Assembly (NCBI RefSeq): GCF_900099925.1
Contig: NZ_FNDE01000012.1
Coordinates: 22,156 to 86,155, forward strand
DNA: 64,000 nt
Reading direction: 5' to 3'
Origin: Aneurinibacillus thermoaerophilus
GTDB taxonomy: Bacteria; Bacillota; Bacilli; Aneurinibacillales; Aneurinibacillaceae
The translations under genes were made by a program, and so were the position numbers. Below, one piece after another: positions 50,631-60,153 of the stretch; position 1 is the first letter of the stretch; each line of letters begins with the position of its first letter. A model generated the notes under the pieces. The model searched no databases and had not been told where the DNA came from. It was given only the letters and a program-made list of their open reading frames with translations.

Positions 50631-51506
50631 CTAATTTTGAAGAGATGTTGCTGTCACACCCTGGATATGCTCTCGAGCGTGATAAGAGCTTCTTACCAGA
50701 GGACCTGATTCAACATGTTTAAAACCTCGTTTTATCCCCTCTTCCTTCAACGCCCTGAACTCATCTGGATGATAATATTTTTTAATCTTTACGTGCCGTT
50801 TGGTCGGCTGCAAGTACTGACCGATAGTGATGATATCACAGCGAACCGCTCTTAACTCATCCATTGCTTCCAAAATTTCATCCCACGTTTCTCCTACCCC
50901 AACCATAATGCTTGACTTGGTCGGAATATGGGACTTCATTTCCTTAGCACGTCGAAGCAGGTCGAGTGAACGGTCAAATTTGGCTTTGGATCGGATGCGG
51001 TCCGATAACCGGCGGACCGTCTCAATATTATGATTCAACACGTCAGGATCAGCGTTCATGACGGTACGGAGAGCATCCCAATTTCCCATAAAGTCAGGAA
51101 TTAATACCTCCACACTGCAAAACGGATTCCTGTCTCTGATGGCCCGTATGGTGGCGGCAAAGATCGCTGCCCCGCCGTCATGAAGATCATCGCGGGCTAC
51201 AGAAGTGACAACCGCATGCTTCAGACCCATATATTCAACCGATTCTGCTACCCGTTCAGGCTCCTGCCAATCCAATTCTGTCGGTTGGCCCGTTTTTACG
51301 GCACAGAATCGGCACGCCCGTGTACAAATATCGCCCAGAATCATAAAGGTGGCTGTACGCTGGCTCCAGCATTCGTAGATATTTGGACACTGGGCTTCTT
51401 CACATACGGTGTGCAAGACTTTACTGCGCATCATCTTCTTCAGGTCGTGATAATTCTCGCTTGCTTTCAAGCGGACTTTCAACCATTCCGGTTTGCGAGT
51501 TGACAT
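50631..51506 (-). CDS. lipA: Lipoyl synthase
   Basis: 291 residues. Radical SAM enzyme inserting two sulphurs into octanoyl-E2. Auxiliary cluster cysteines in [12 protein letters not shown] and radical SAM cysteines in [11 protein letters not shown]; the C-terminal RSSYHARE supplies the serine ligand. Lies 70 bases after acoL in the same direction, so part of the aco operon. Together with lipB it makes the operon independent for lipoylation. Confidence 0.95.
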   Translation of the reverse strand: MSTRKPEWLKVRLKASENYHDLKKMMRSKVLHTVCEEAQCPNIYECWSQRTATFMILGDICTRACRFCAVKTGQPTELDWQEPERVAESVEYMGLKHAVVTSVARDDLHDGGAAIFAATIRAIRDRNPFCSVEVLIPDFMGNWDALRTVMNADPDVLNHNIETVRRLSDRIRSKAKFDRSLDLLRRAKEMKSHIPTKSSIMVGVGETWDEILEAMDELRAVRCDIITIGQYLQPTKRHVKIKKYYHPDEFRALKEEGIKRGFKHVESGPLVRSSYHAREHIQGVTATSLQN

Positions 51507-51576
51507 TTATCTCACTCCAAATTGTTGCTAAATCTTGGACGACTTTTTCATAATAAAAGTAAAAATCAATCCGCTG

Positions 51577-52956
51577 TTATAGATGCACGGCGAGACCCGT
51601 TGCACTCAAGACCGCTTCTTGTAACGCTTCAGACAGTGTCGGATGCGCTGCAATAAAACCTTCCATTGTATCTACAGTCATTTCGGAGTGCAACATCATG
51701 GCCCCCTGTCCGATCAGCTCTGTCGCACGCGGCCCAACAATCGAAAAACCGATGATCTCATTAAATTCCGGATGAACGATCACTTTCACCTTTCCGGTTT
51801 GTTCACCTAGAATTAACGCTTTCCCATTTGCGGCGAAAGGAAATTCTCCGATCCGAATATCCCCGTATATCTCTCTGGCCTTTTTCTCTGTCAATCCCAC
51901 ACTGCCGATTTCCGGCCAGGTGTAAATGCATCGCGGGACGACGCGGGGGTTTACCTTCTTTTGCTTGCCACATGCATTCTCGGCAGCCACTTCCCCTTCA
52001 TGAAAAGCAAAATGAGCCAACTGGATACCGCCGACAACATCGCCGCATGCGTAAATGTGGGGAATGCTTGTCTGCATGTGCTCATTGACTTGAATTCCCT
52101 GTTTTGTATAGAGCACTCCGATCTGATCCAGTCCCAATCCTTCCACACGCGGTTTACGTCCAATAGACACCAGTACATAATCGGCTGTAATTTTCGTAAT
52201 TTCTCCATTCATTGCCAGTGTGACCGATCGTTCATTGCGGTCGATCTCCTGCACACTTGTCGATGTATGAATGAGAACTCCGTCTTTTGCTAATTGTTGA
52301 TGCAAAATCGCCGCAATATCCGAATCTTCTCCGGGGAGAATCTGGTCTGCCATTTCCACAATGGTCACCTTACTGCCCATCCGGCTGTAAACGCTCGCAA
52401 ATTCACAACCGATCACACCGCCGCCAACAATCAGCAATGAAGAAGGAACTTCCGGCAGTGCAATCGCATGCCCGTTATGGATCACCCACTCCCCGTCAAA
52501 CGGAGCAAAAGGCAATGCGATCGGCTCGGCTCCTGTCGCTATAATGAATTGATCTGCTGTAATTTCCTCGATACCATCTTCTGTATGAACCCGGATGAGG
52601 TGATCTGTCAAAAAAGAAGCTTTTCCTTTTACCACACGCACCTTATTCTTCTTCATCAAGTACCCGATTCCGAGCACCAGCTTTTTGACCACGTTATTTT
52701 TATACTGTTGAACGCTTTTCCAATTCAGGTGCACCTGATCCAGCGGCAAATCGATTCCAAAACGACTCGCGTGTTTGATCCGGTCATACGTTTCCGCACT
52801 TTCCAGCAATGACTTGGTCGGCATACATCCTTCATTTAAACAGGTTCCACCCAGTTTGGCTTCTTCGACCAATACGACTTGTTTACCGAGGCGGGCGGCT
52901 GTGATAGCCGCAACATACCCAGCCGGTCCGCCTCCGATAATGGTTACTGTACTCAC
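51577..52956 (-). CDS. acoL: Dihydrolipoamide dehydrogenase of the acetoin dehydrogenase complex
   Basis: 459 residues from GTG 52956, preceded by AGGAGGG nine bases away; the longer frame overlaps acoC. FAD motif IIGGGPAGYVAA, redox pair in GGTCLNEGCMPTKSL, NAD motif VGGGVIGCEFASV, and the His-Glu pair in AHPTLSEAL. Reoxidises dihydrolipoyl E2 with NAD. Confidence 0.93.
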   Translation of the reverse strand: MSTVTIIGGGPAGYVAAITAARLGKQVVLVEEAKLGGTCLNEGCMPTKSLLESAETYDRIKHASRFGIDLPLDQVHLNWKSVQQYKNNVVKKLVLGIGYLMKKNKVRVVKGKASFLTDHLIRVHTEDGIEEITADQFIIATGAEPIALPFAPFDGEWVIHNGHAIALPEVPSSLLIVGGGVIGCEFASVYSRMGSKVTIVEMADQILPGEDSDIAAILHQQLAKDGVLIHTSTSVQEIDRNERSVTLAMNGEITKITADYVLVSIGRKPRVEGLGLDQIGVLYTKQGIQVNEHMQTSIPHIYACGDVVGGIQLAHFAFHEGEVAAENACGKQKKVNPRVVPRCIYTWPEIGSVGLTEKKAREIYGDIRIGEFPFAANGKALILGEQTGKVKVIVHPEFNEIIGFSIVGPRATELIGQGAMMLHSEMTVDTMEGFIAAHPTLSEALQEAVLSATGLAVHL

Positions 52957-52975
52957 TTTTTCACGCCCTCCTCGC

Positions 52976-54217
52976 CTATAACAACATGGTGTGCGGCTGT
53001 TCGAGATATCGCTTGACAGTTGCGAGAAACTCCGCCGCAGGCGCTCCATCAAGCACACGATGATCAAACGTCAAGCTTAACGGCAATAAACGGCGGCGTT
53101 CCAGTGAGTCCCCGATATAAACAGGTGTATCCTGAATCGAACCAACACCCAGGATGCCCGCTTCTGGCGGATTGAGCACAGGTGTGAACAGTTCTACGCC
53201 GTACGCTCCCAGGTTTGTGATCGTAAATGTTGAACCTTTCATTTCTTCGGCGCTCAATTGACCATTTCGCGCCTTGTGACTCAACGATTTCATAGCCTGT
53301 GACAATTCAATAACTGAACAACGCTCCGCATTTCGGATCACAGGTACGACTAACCCTTTTTCCAAAGCGACTGCAATTCCCAGGTGAACATTTCCATAAG
53401 TGTGGATATTGTCTTCAATATAAGCACTATTCATCTGTTTATGCTTAAGCAGGGCCAATACGACTGCACGGGCGATAAAATCGGTTACAGTCAGTTTGAC
53501 TTCATAACGTTCCTGAACATCAGACAAAACTTGTTTTCTTAGTCTAAGCAGGTCACTCACATCGGCACTCATGCTGATCGTCAGTTGTGCGCTTTGCTGC
53601 AAACTTTCAAACATTCGTGTAGCGATTACTTTCCGCATACCACCGACAGGAGTACGTTCAATTGCAGCAGATTCTGGCTTTTCTTGCTCTCCTGTTAAAA
53701 CGGCTTGTTTCCCGTCTTTGGTTGAAGACGTTTGTGCAGCGCTTTCAATCGCCTTTTCAACATCTTCTTTCGTAATCCGTCCCTGTGGGCCGGTTCCGAC
53801 AAGAGTCGCTATATCCAATCCGGCGGCTTCCGCCATTTTTCGGGCAACCGGTGAGATTTTCACTTGGCTTTTCTTAGGCGGGGCAACCACTTGGACAGCG
53901 GTTTCAGAAGAAGCAGCCACCTGCTCTCCCCCTTTCACGAAGAGCGCCTCTGGCGTTTCAACACTCCCTACCTTCTCACCTTCCACGCCAATATAGCCAA
54001 TCACTTCTCCAACCGGAACCACTTCTCCGTTTTGAGCCGACATATCCAGGACCACTCCGTCTGCCGGTGACTCTACTTCCATTTCAATTTTCTCGGAACT
54101 GATAACAACAACGATATCCCCTTTTTGGACGGAATCGCCGATGTTTTTTTTCCATTCGACGACGGTTCCTACTTTCATCCCCATTCCCAGTTTCGGCATA
54201 ATTATTTCAGTTGCCAT
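52976..54217 (-). CDS. acoC: Acetoin dehydrogenase E2 (dihydrolipoamide acetyltransferase)
   Basis: 413 residues from ATG 54217 (AAAGGAGTG nine bases before). Lipoyl domain with the modified lysine in SSEKIEMEVE, peripheral subunit-binding domain (SPVARKMAEAAGLD, about 120-155), and catalytic domain with HRVLDGAPAAEFL. Transfers acetyl from the acetoin-cleaving E1 to CoA. Upstream hairpin at 54243-54269. Confidence 0.93.
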   Translation of the reverse strand: MATEIIMPKLGMGMKVGTVVEWKKNIGDSVQKGDIVVVISSEKIEMEVESPADGVVLDMSAQNGEVVPVGEVIGYIGVEGEKVGSVETPEALFVKGGEQVAASSETAVQVVAPPKKSQVKISPVARKMAEAAGLDIATLVGTGPQGRITKEDVEKAIESAAQTSSTKDGKQAVLTGEQEKPESAAIERTPVGGMRKVIATRMFESLQQSAQLTISMSADVSDLLRLRKQVLSDVQERYEVKLTVTDFIARAVVLALLKHKQMNSAYIEDNIHTYGNVHLGIAVALEKGLVVPVIRNAERCSVIELSQAMKSLSHKARNGQLSAEEMKGSTFTITNLGAYGVELFTPVLNPPEAGILGVGSIQDTPVYIGDSLERRRLLPLSLTFDHRVLDGAPAAEFLATVKRYLEQPHTMLL

Positions 54218-54242
54218 GTCTTTTACACTCCTTTTTCCAGAT

Positions 54243-54269
54243 AAGAGGTGGGGTCTCAACCCACCTCTT
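54243..54269 (-). other. Intercistronic hairpin between acoB and acoC
   Basis: Ten-base stem AAGAGGTGGG / CCCACCTCTT with no T-run, inside an 82-base gap in the operon. It could set RNA processing or stability so that the E2 part is made at another level. Confidence 0.4.
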
Positions 54270-54299
54270 TCCATTGCTTGAATACTTCTATGAATACGC

Positions 54300-55337
54300 T
54301 TACGAAACAGCCACGATAGACTCATCACCAAGAAGTTCAGAAACAGCTTGAATCACTTTTTCCGGTGAAGGCAGATAAAGATCCTCAAGATTCGGTGCAA
54401 ACGGAACCGGCGTATGTGGAGCCGTTATTCTCTTAATCGGTGCATCCAGCGAGTCAAATCCTTTATCTGCTACAAGAGCTGCAATATCGGTTGCCATGCT
54501 GCAACGGGGATTCGCTTCGTCAATCACGATGAGGCGATTGGTTTTCTCCACGGAAGAAAGAATAGTATCTTCATCCAGCGGTGACAGCGTACGTGGATCG
54601 ATGACTTCGACTTGAATCCTTTTTTTCGCAAGCTGTTCCGCCGCAGTCAGAGCGGTGTGTACTTGTTTCCCGATCGCTACGATGGTAAGGTCAGTCCCCT
54701 GCCGCTTCACATCCGCTTTCCCAAACGGGATCGTATAATAACCTTCAGGTACTTCCCCTTTCATGTTGTACAATGTCTTATCTTCAAAGAAAATGACCGG
54801 ATCGTTGTCAGCGATCGAAGCCAGAAGCAAACCTTTCGCATCAGCCGGAGTGGACGGCACAACCACTTTAATGCCGGGCAAATGGGTAAACATCGCATAC
54901 AAACTCTGTGAATGCTGAGCAGCTGCGCGGAACCCGGCTCCGTGCATGGTTCGGATCGTTACGGGCACTTGCGCCTTGCCGCCAAACATATACCGCAATT
55001 TTGCACACTGATTCATAACCTGATCCAAACATGAACCGATAAAATCGTTAAACATTAATTCTGCAATCGGTCTCAATCCCGTGGCAGCCGCTGCCACTGC
55101 TGCTCCCACAAAACCGGCTTCACTAATGGGCGTATCTAACACGCGGTCACGCCCAAATTCCTTCACCAATCCTTTGGTTACCCCCAAGACACCGCCCCAT
55201 GCTTCATCATCTGCCAAATGATCAATTTTTGCCCCTCCGGCTACGTCTTCCCCTAAAAGAATCACATTTTCATCTTCACGCATCGCCAGTTTCATCGCTT
55301 CATTAATCGCATCTGCGAAACTCATTTTTCTGGTCAT
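54300..55337 (-). CDS. acoB: Acetoin dehydrogenase E1 beta subunit
   Basis: 345 residues from ATG 55337 with GAGGTG before it. Transketolase-like fold: GEDVAGGAK, DTPISEAGFVGAAVAAA, and C-terminal EVIDPRTLSPLD. With acoA forms the thiamine-diphosphate E1. Confidence 0.92.
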   Translation of the reverse strand: MTRKMSFADAINEAMKLAMREDENVILLGEDVAGGAKIDHLADDEAWGGVLGVTKGLVKEFGRDRVLDTPISEAGFVGAAVAAAATGLRPIAELMFNDFIGSCLDQVMNQCAKLRYMFGGKAQVPVTIRTMHGAGFRAAAQHSQSLYAMFTHLPGIKVVVPSTPADAKGLLLASIADNDPVIFFEDKTLYNMKGEVPEGYYTIPFGKADVKRQGTDLTIVAIGKQVHTALTAAEQLAKKRIQVEVIDPRTLSPLDEDTILSSVEKTNRLIVIDEANPRCSMATDIAALVADKGFDSLDAPIKRITAPHTPVPFAPNLEDLYLPSPEKVIQAVSELLGDESIVAVS

Positions 55338-55366
55338 TCTTAACACCTCTACAATTATGAAATTTA

Positions 55367-56359
55367 TTAATAAGACACATAAACATCTGTTAACAGTTCT
55401 TCTGCAGATGGCAGCGGACTTTCTTCCGCAAATTTGACAGCGTCTGAAACCGCTTTCTCCACATCGCTGTCAATGTTAGAAAGTTCTTCTTCAGTCAAAA
55501 GTTTAGACTCTACCAAGTAAGCACGGAATAGATTGATTGGATCTTTTTCGTTACGATGATATTGTGACTCCTCGCTCGTCTTGTACGTCTGCTGATCCCC
55601 TTCAAAGTGACCATAATTACGATAAGTTTTGCACTCGATAAGGGTTGGTCCTTCGCCCCTTCTCGCTCTTTCTACAGCCTCTTGAGCCACCTTGTAAACA
55701 GCAACTACGTCCTTTCCGTCTACTACGACACCGGGAATGTTATAAGCAGCCGCCCTTTGTGCAATATCCGTACAACTGGAAGCGTAAGAGAAAGGAGTCG
55801 CTTCTGCATATCCATTATTTTCTGCCACGAAAATAACCGGCAATTTCCAAATGGCAGCCAAATTAAGCCCTTCATGGAATGTGCCCTGATTGTTTGCGCC
55901 ATCCCCAAAAAAGCTAACTGATACAGCATCGTTTTTTTTCAATTTTGCTGTCAGTGCGGAACCACACGCCAGCGGAAAGCCTCCTCCGACAATCCCATTT
56001 GCCCCAAGCATACCTTTCTCCAGGTCGGCAATATGCATCGAGCCGCCTTTTCCTTTACATAAACCTGTTGCTTTCCCGTAGATCTCTGCCATCATTCCAT
56101 TCAAATCGCACTCTTTTGCAATACAATGGCCATGCCCGCGATGCGTGCTGGTAATGCTGTCTTTTTCATTCAAATGCGCGCAAATACCAACGGCTACCGC
56201 TTCTTCACCCGCGTACAAATGAACAAATCCGGGTAATTTGCCTTTCGCAAACAGTTCATGCACTTTGTCTTCAAACTTTCTGATTTCCACCATTTTTCGA
56301 TACATCCAAGTCGCTTTCTCACGGGAGAGCAACTGATTTTTCTTCTGAGCCATTTTCAT
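55367..56359 (-). CDS. acoA: Acetoin dehydrogenase E1 alpha subunit
   Basis: 330 residues from ATG 56359 (GGAGGAG before it). Thiamine-diphosphate motif GDGANNQGTFHEGLNLA ending VAENN; STHRGHGHCIAKE and GGSMHIAD are typical of acetoin rather than pyruvate E1. Cleaves acetoin to acetaldehyde and an acetyl unit. Overlaps lipB by 41 bases. Confidence 0.93.
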   Translation of the reverse strand: MKMAQKKNQLLSREKATWMYRKMVEIRKFEDKVHELFAKGKLPGFVHLYAGEEAVAVGICAHLNEKDSITSTHRGHGHCIAKECDLNGMMAEIYGKATGLCKGKGGSMHIADLEKGMLGANGIVGGGFPLACGSALTAKLKKNDAVSVSFFGDGANNQGTFHEGLNLAAIWKLPVIFVAENNGYAEATPFSYASSCTDIAQRAAAYNIPGVVVDGKDVVAVYKVAQEAVERARRGEGPTLIECKTYRNYGHFEGDQQTYKTSEESQYHRNEKDPINLFRAYLVESKLLTEEELSNIDSDVEKAVSDAVKFAEESPLPSAEELLTDVYVSY

Positions 56360-57029
56360 GACGGACTCCTCCTGACATTCGTTGATCAATTGATACTCTG
56401 CATTTCACATTCAGATTTCGTTCAAACGAAGCGATGATCTGCTGTTTGACTATAAACATTTCGGGGGAAAACCCCAGTTCCCGTGCAAGTGACGTCACTC
56501 CAAACTTTGCGAGTCCGCAGGGAACAATATTTTGAAAGTGAGTAAGATCAGGGTTTACATTTAACGCCAGACCATGGAATGTCACACCCCGACTGATTCC
56601 TATACCAATGGCACAAATTTTGCAGTCTTCCAACCAGACACCGGGATACCCTTCTTTTCGTTGTCCCTCGAGGTTGTACATGGTCAGAACATCACATATG
56701 ATCTGTTCCAATAATCGTACGTATCCGATCGGTGTTAACCCGGAGTCACGCAAACGTATAATGGGATATACAACAAGCTGCCCCGGGCCATGATAGGTAA
56801 TATCCCCTCCCCGGTCACACTTGCAAATACTAAATCCCTGACTCTTAAGAAAATCTTGAGGATATAGCAAGTGCTCCCATTTTTGGTCCGAACCCATCGT
56901 ATAGGTGGGGGGATGCTCAAGCAAGATCAGCGTATCCTCAATCTCTCCTGACTTTCTCTTGGCAACCAGATCCTTTTGCCAACGAAGCGCGATCTCATAA
57001 TCTAGTTCCTGGCATACATAAGCCCGCAA
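56319..57029 (-). CDS. lipB: Octanoyltransferase LipB
   Basis: 236 residues from TTG 57029. The longer frame to ATG 57116 is excluded because a sigma-54 promoter (57064-57079) lies inside it and AGGAGGTG sits eight bases before this TTG. Transfers octanoate from ACP to E2. Active-site lysine in CKICAIGIG and cysteine in IVPCGLAKF. B. subtilis uses LipM/LipL instead of LipB, so a LipB inside an aco operon points to a self-contained, possibly acquired unit. First gene of lipB-acoABCL-lipA. Confidence 0.92.
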   Translation of the reverse strand: MRAYVCQELDYEIALRWQKDLVAKRKSGEIEDTLILLEHPPTYTMGSDQKWEHLLYPQDFLKSQGFSICKCDRGGDITYHGPGQLVVYPIIRLRDSGLTPIGYVRLLEQIICDVLTMYNLEGQRKEGYPGVWLEDCKICAIGIGISRGVTFHGLALNVNPDLTHFQNIVPCGLAKFGVTSLARELGFSPEMFIVKQQIIASFERNLNVKCRVSIDQRMSGGVRHENGSEEKSVALP

Positions 57030-57063
57030 TCCCTTTTCACCTCCTTCTGCCACTTTATCCATC

Positions 57064-57079
57064 GCAAATCCCGTGCCAA
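57064..57079 (-). promoter_or_regulatory. Sigma-54 (SigL) promoter of the aco operon
   Basis: The minus strand reads TTGGCAC, GGGAT, TTGC: a full -24/-12 match (TGGCAC-N5-TTGC). Transcription would start near 57052, just before the lipB ribosome site. The activator AcoR is encoded divergently. Confidence 0.9.
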
Positions 57080-57152
57080 CATCGATTTTTTCTTTTTCAC
57101 CTGAGATCAGGTACAATCATCTTGCATAAAAGAGTAGTTTTTTAGACAAAAT

Positions 57153-57176
57153 GAGACAACTGTCCCGTTTTGTCCC
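57153..57176. promoter_or_regulatory. Candidate AcoR upstream activating sequence
   Basis: GAGACA-AC-TGTCCC imperfect palindrome (57153-57166) and a further TGTCCC at 57171, ten bases on. It lies 75-100 bases upstream of the -24 box, where enhancer-binding proteins act. Confidence 0.45.
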
Positions 57177-57850
57177 ACTTTGTATAAAACAAAAAACCGT
57201 GTCACGTGTATATGGAAGATAGATTCTTCCCCTCAGCAAACATCCTGAAACACAGAAATGACGGATGTACCGTTTTGATCAGCATGGAAGTCTACCCTCT
57301 GTTCAGGGAAGCTCCTCTTTCCGATCAGGCAGCTATGGTTCATCCATCAGCACTTACATTATTTTATTGAGTATAATAGATTGAATATTTGTTATAATGA
57401 ATGAGAGCATTTTAATAAATATCACTCACAACAAAAGATATCGACAATTTCTATATAAAATAAATTGAACTGAAAAGAAGCAGGAGGGCTGGGTTGCAGA
57501 TGGCGACTCGCAACTGGATTGGGACGGAGCCGGCGATCCCACACCGTATTTCATCAGACAAAATCTTACATTACAATATTGATAGACAATCTTCTTCCTG
57601 TTCATAGGTAGAAGCAAATTGCCATTCGTCTTCATGAATTGCATGAATAAACTCCATGAAGTTGCCATATACAGCGGCAGTCATGATCAACCCTTTCGAG
57701 AACCTTTTGTGCCTACAGGATTAACTCCGACGATCAACAAACTTCTTTCACCCAAATAAATAGAAAATTCACAAAATGATAAACAGGGAAAATAAAACGA
57801 AGCCATTTCCGACCAAAAATTCTTTTTCAATTTGAAAAGGAGGTAAATAA
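57177..57850. other. Long intergenic region between the aco promoter and acoR
   Basis: About 670 bases. An extended -10 (TTGTTATAATG, near 57390-57400) may be the acoR promoter. A plus-strand frame at about 57470-57582 encodes 32 coding-like residues (GWVADGDSQLDWDG...) but begins after a stop with no start codon, so it looks like the tail of a lost gene. Nothing else was recognised. Confidence 0.4.
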
Positions 57851-59701
57851 ATGGTGGATGGTGCAATGTCCAAGAGATTATGGAAACAATTCATTCAGGA
57901 AGGGGTATTAGATTCATCCCGAATAAACAAACGAATCATTGAATCTTGGTATCGTTGTCAACATTCAGGTGTAAATCCGCATTCAGGGGAAGGGCGGGAG
58001 ATTCTTACAGGAAAGTCATTTCTTCAGAAAAAGGAAGAAAACTCTGTGTTGCTCGATATTGCATTACCTTATTTGGACAAGCTCAACCAACATATGAAAG
58101 GTTCGAGATCAATTGTATTGTTGATTGATCTTCAAGGATATGTATTGGTCATGAAAGGTGATGCGGAGATTTTGGGGAGAGCAAGAAAAATCAATTTTGT
58201 AGAAGGAGTCAAATGGACTGAAGATGAAGTTGGAACCAATGCGATTGGTACGGCACTGAGGACAGGTGAACCAATCAATGTAAAAGGGGCAGAGCACTAC
58301 TCGATTGCGTCTCATGTATGGACATGTTCAGCTGCACCCGTTCGCGATGATCAAGGGAATCTGGTCGGAGTGCTTAATGTCTCCAGTCCTGTTCAGCACT
58401 ATCATCCTCATACGTTGGCGACGGTTGTATCCACCGCATACGCGATTGAACATCAATGGAGCTTGCGCGAACAGCAAGATCAACTGGAACTCATGCAACG
58501 GTCCATCGACTTGTTGCAGACAAATCAACTCATGGCAATCTTTAACAGGCGCAAACAAATGGTTTGTGTGAACCAAGCTTTCCAGTCGGCTGTTCCTGAG
58601 TGGTCTAATCTGAATCTGGCGGATTTAAGGGAATACGGATACAGAGAACGTCTTTGTACTCCTTTATATTCTGCCCGGCACAGTCAATTGATCGGGTATT
58701 GTATTCAATTCGAAGCACCATCAAAATCAACATCAAGCAAGAAGTTCTACACGAGATCTCTTCATTTTCCCGGTGAAACCGGAATTAGTAAGGTTTTTCA
58801 GCAGACATTGCGCGAAATTGAACTGGTTGCACACTCCGATGCAGACATTTATATTCATGGCGAAACCGGAACGGGAAAAGAGGTCATTGCTCGTGCGATT
58901 CATCAGAATAGTTCCCGCAAGAATGGTCCTTTTATCACCGTAAACTGTGGAGCGATTCCGCCAAGCCTGATGGAAAGCGAATTATTTGGTTACGTGAGGG
59001 GAGCTTTCACTGGTGCTCGACGCCACGGACATAAAGGAAAGCTAGAGCAGGCAAATCACGGAACATTATTTCTTGATGAAATCGGGGAGATCCCGCCAGC
59101 TATGCAGGTTGCACTTTTGCGTGTGCTACAGGAGCGTGAGGTGATTCCACTCGGCGGAATGAAAGCGATTCCACTTGATATCCGGGTGATTACGGCTACA
59201 CACCATGACCTTCGGGAACTGGTGCAACAAGGAAATTTTCGCGAAGATTTATTTTATCGTCTTTTTGTTTTTCCGATCAATGTTCCCTCGCTTCGTGAAC
59301 GCAAGGAAGATATTCCTTATCTGGTTAAATACTATTGTCGTCAGAAAAATTGGCCGGTTGAGATCCCGGACGAAATTATGAATAAATTCATCCAATATGA
59401 CTGGCCTGGGAACATCCGTGAGCTTTTTAATGCCTTGGAACGCATGCGCATCTTCTGTGGAGATGAGTCACCCGATCTCTCTCATTTACCTCCGTTATTT
59501 GCTTCAACAGATCTGTCATCACCCGGGGAACAATCAAATAGTATTGGTGGATCAAACACTCTTACATTGCGAGAACAGATTCAGAAGGAGAAGATCATTC
59601 AGGCGTTGCAAAAAACCGGAGGAAACGCTACGCAGGCTGCCCGATTGATGAACATCCCGCGAAGTACATTTTATCGAAGATTACAGAAGTTTAATCTGTA
59701 A
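57851..59701 (+). CDS. acoR: Sigma-54-dependent activator of acetoin catabolism
   Basis: 616 residues. N-terminal GAF-type sensor (about 60-200, with DEVGTNAIGTALRTGEPI), AAA+ domain with GETGTGKEVIARA (about 337), the sigma-54 contact GAFTGA (about 383-388), and a Fis-type helix-turn-helix at the end (NATQAARLMNIPRSTFYRR). Senses acetoin or a related compound and opens the -24/-12 promoter at 57064-57079. GGAGGT precedes ATG 57851. No two-component receiver domain. Confidence 0.95.
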   Translation: MVDGAMSKRLWKQFIQEGVLDSSRINKRIIESWYRCQHSGVNPHSGEGREILTGKSFLQKKEENSVLLDIALPYLDKLNQHMKGSRSIVLLIDLQGYVLVMKGDAEILGRARKINFVEGVKWTEDEVGTNAIGTALRTGEPINVKGAEHYSIASHVWTCSAAPVRDDQGNLVGVLNVSSPVQHYHPHTLATVVSTAYAIEHQWSLREQQDQLELMQRSIDLLQTNQLMAIFNRRKQMVCVNQAFQSAVPEWSNLNLADLREYGYRERLCTPLYSARHSQLIGYCIQFEAPSKSTSSKKFYTRSLHFPGETGISKVFQQTLREIELVAHSDADIYIHGETGTGKEVIARAIHQNSSRKNGPFITVNCGAIPPSLMESELFGYVRGAFTGARRHGHKGKLEQANHGTLFLDEIGEIPPAMQVALLRVLQEREVIPLGGMKAIPLDIRVITATHHDLRELVQQGNFREDLFYRLFVFPINVPSLRERKEDIPYLVKYYCRQKNWPVEIPDEIMNKFIQYDWPGNIRELFNALERMRIFCGDESPDLSHLPPLFASTDLSSPGEQSNSIGGSNTLTLREQIQKEKIIQALQKTGGNATQAARLMNIPRSTFYRRLQKFNL

Positions 59702-59724
59702 ACTGTGTTACCTAAGAGCGTACC

Positions 59725-59995
59725 GGAGTTAAGTCCGTATAATTGTGTAAAAATGGTCCTCACAAAAAATAAGTGAGCCATGGTGAAATTCCTCGGTTAG
59801 AATAAGCATTGGCAAATATCCCTAATCGGAGAGGGTTTCACAATGGCTCAATATCAGATTACCGTAGATTCGGAGATTTTGCATCACCTGTTTTTGAAAG
59901 ATTCAAAAGATGATGGAGTGGCCAAATTGCTGGAATCTGTTCTGAACCAGATCTTGAAGGCTCAAGTTACTGAACAACTTTCCGCACTATGGTAA
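59725..59995 (+). mobile_element. 5' fragment of an IS256-family insertion sequence
   Basis: ATG 59843 opens MAQYQITVDSEILHHLF and continues SKDDGVAKLLESVLNQ, the N-terminus of IS256-family (mutator) transposases, with GGAGAGGG upstream. Coding breaks off after about 47 residues at 59985 where it meets repeat A; the frame stops at 59995. The left end probably lies near 59725-59760, by ATAATTGTGTAAA. The remaining transposase and the right end are missing, so it is dead. Confidence 0.85.
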
Positions 59996-60153
59996 AATAG
60001 ATGTGGAAAGCGATTGATGAAAAAATGGTAGGAAAAAAAGAGTCCCAGAAAAATTCAGCGTATTTTCTAAATTTGAGGCGTCGACTAGTATATAATGCTT
60101 GCGTAATTCTACAGGAGGATTTCGTATGCCAGAATTGAACGATCACGTCAAAA
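59986..60153. repeat. Direct repeat A, right copy
   Basis: Matches 48351-48518 with two differences seen. Covers the rsbW promoter region and start. Confidence 0.95.

Noticed and set aside
57426..57668. 80-codon minus-strand frame between lipB and acoR
   Set aside because: Antisense to the plus-strand gene tail; no ribosome site or family motif.
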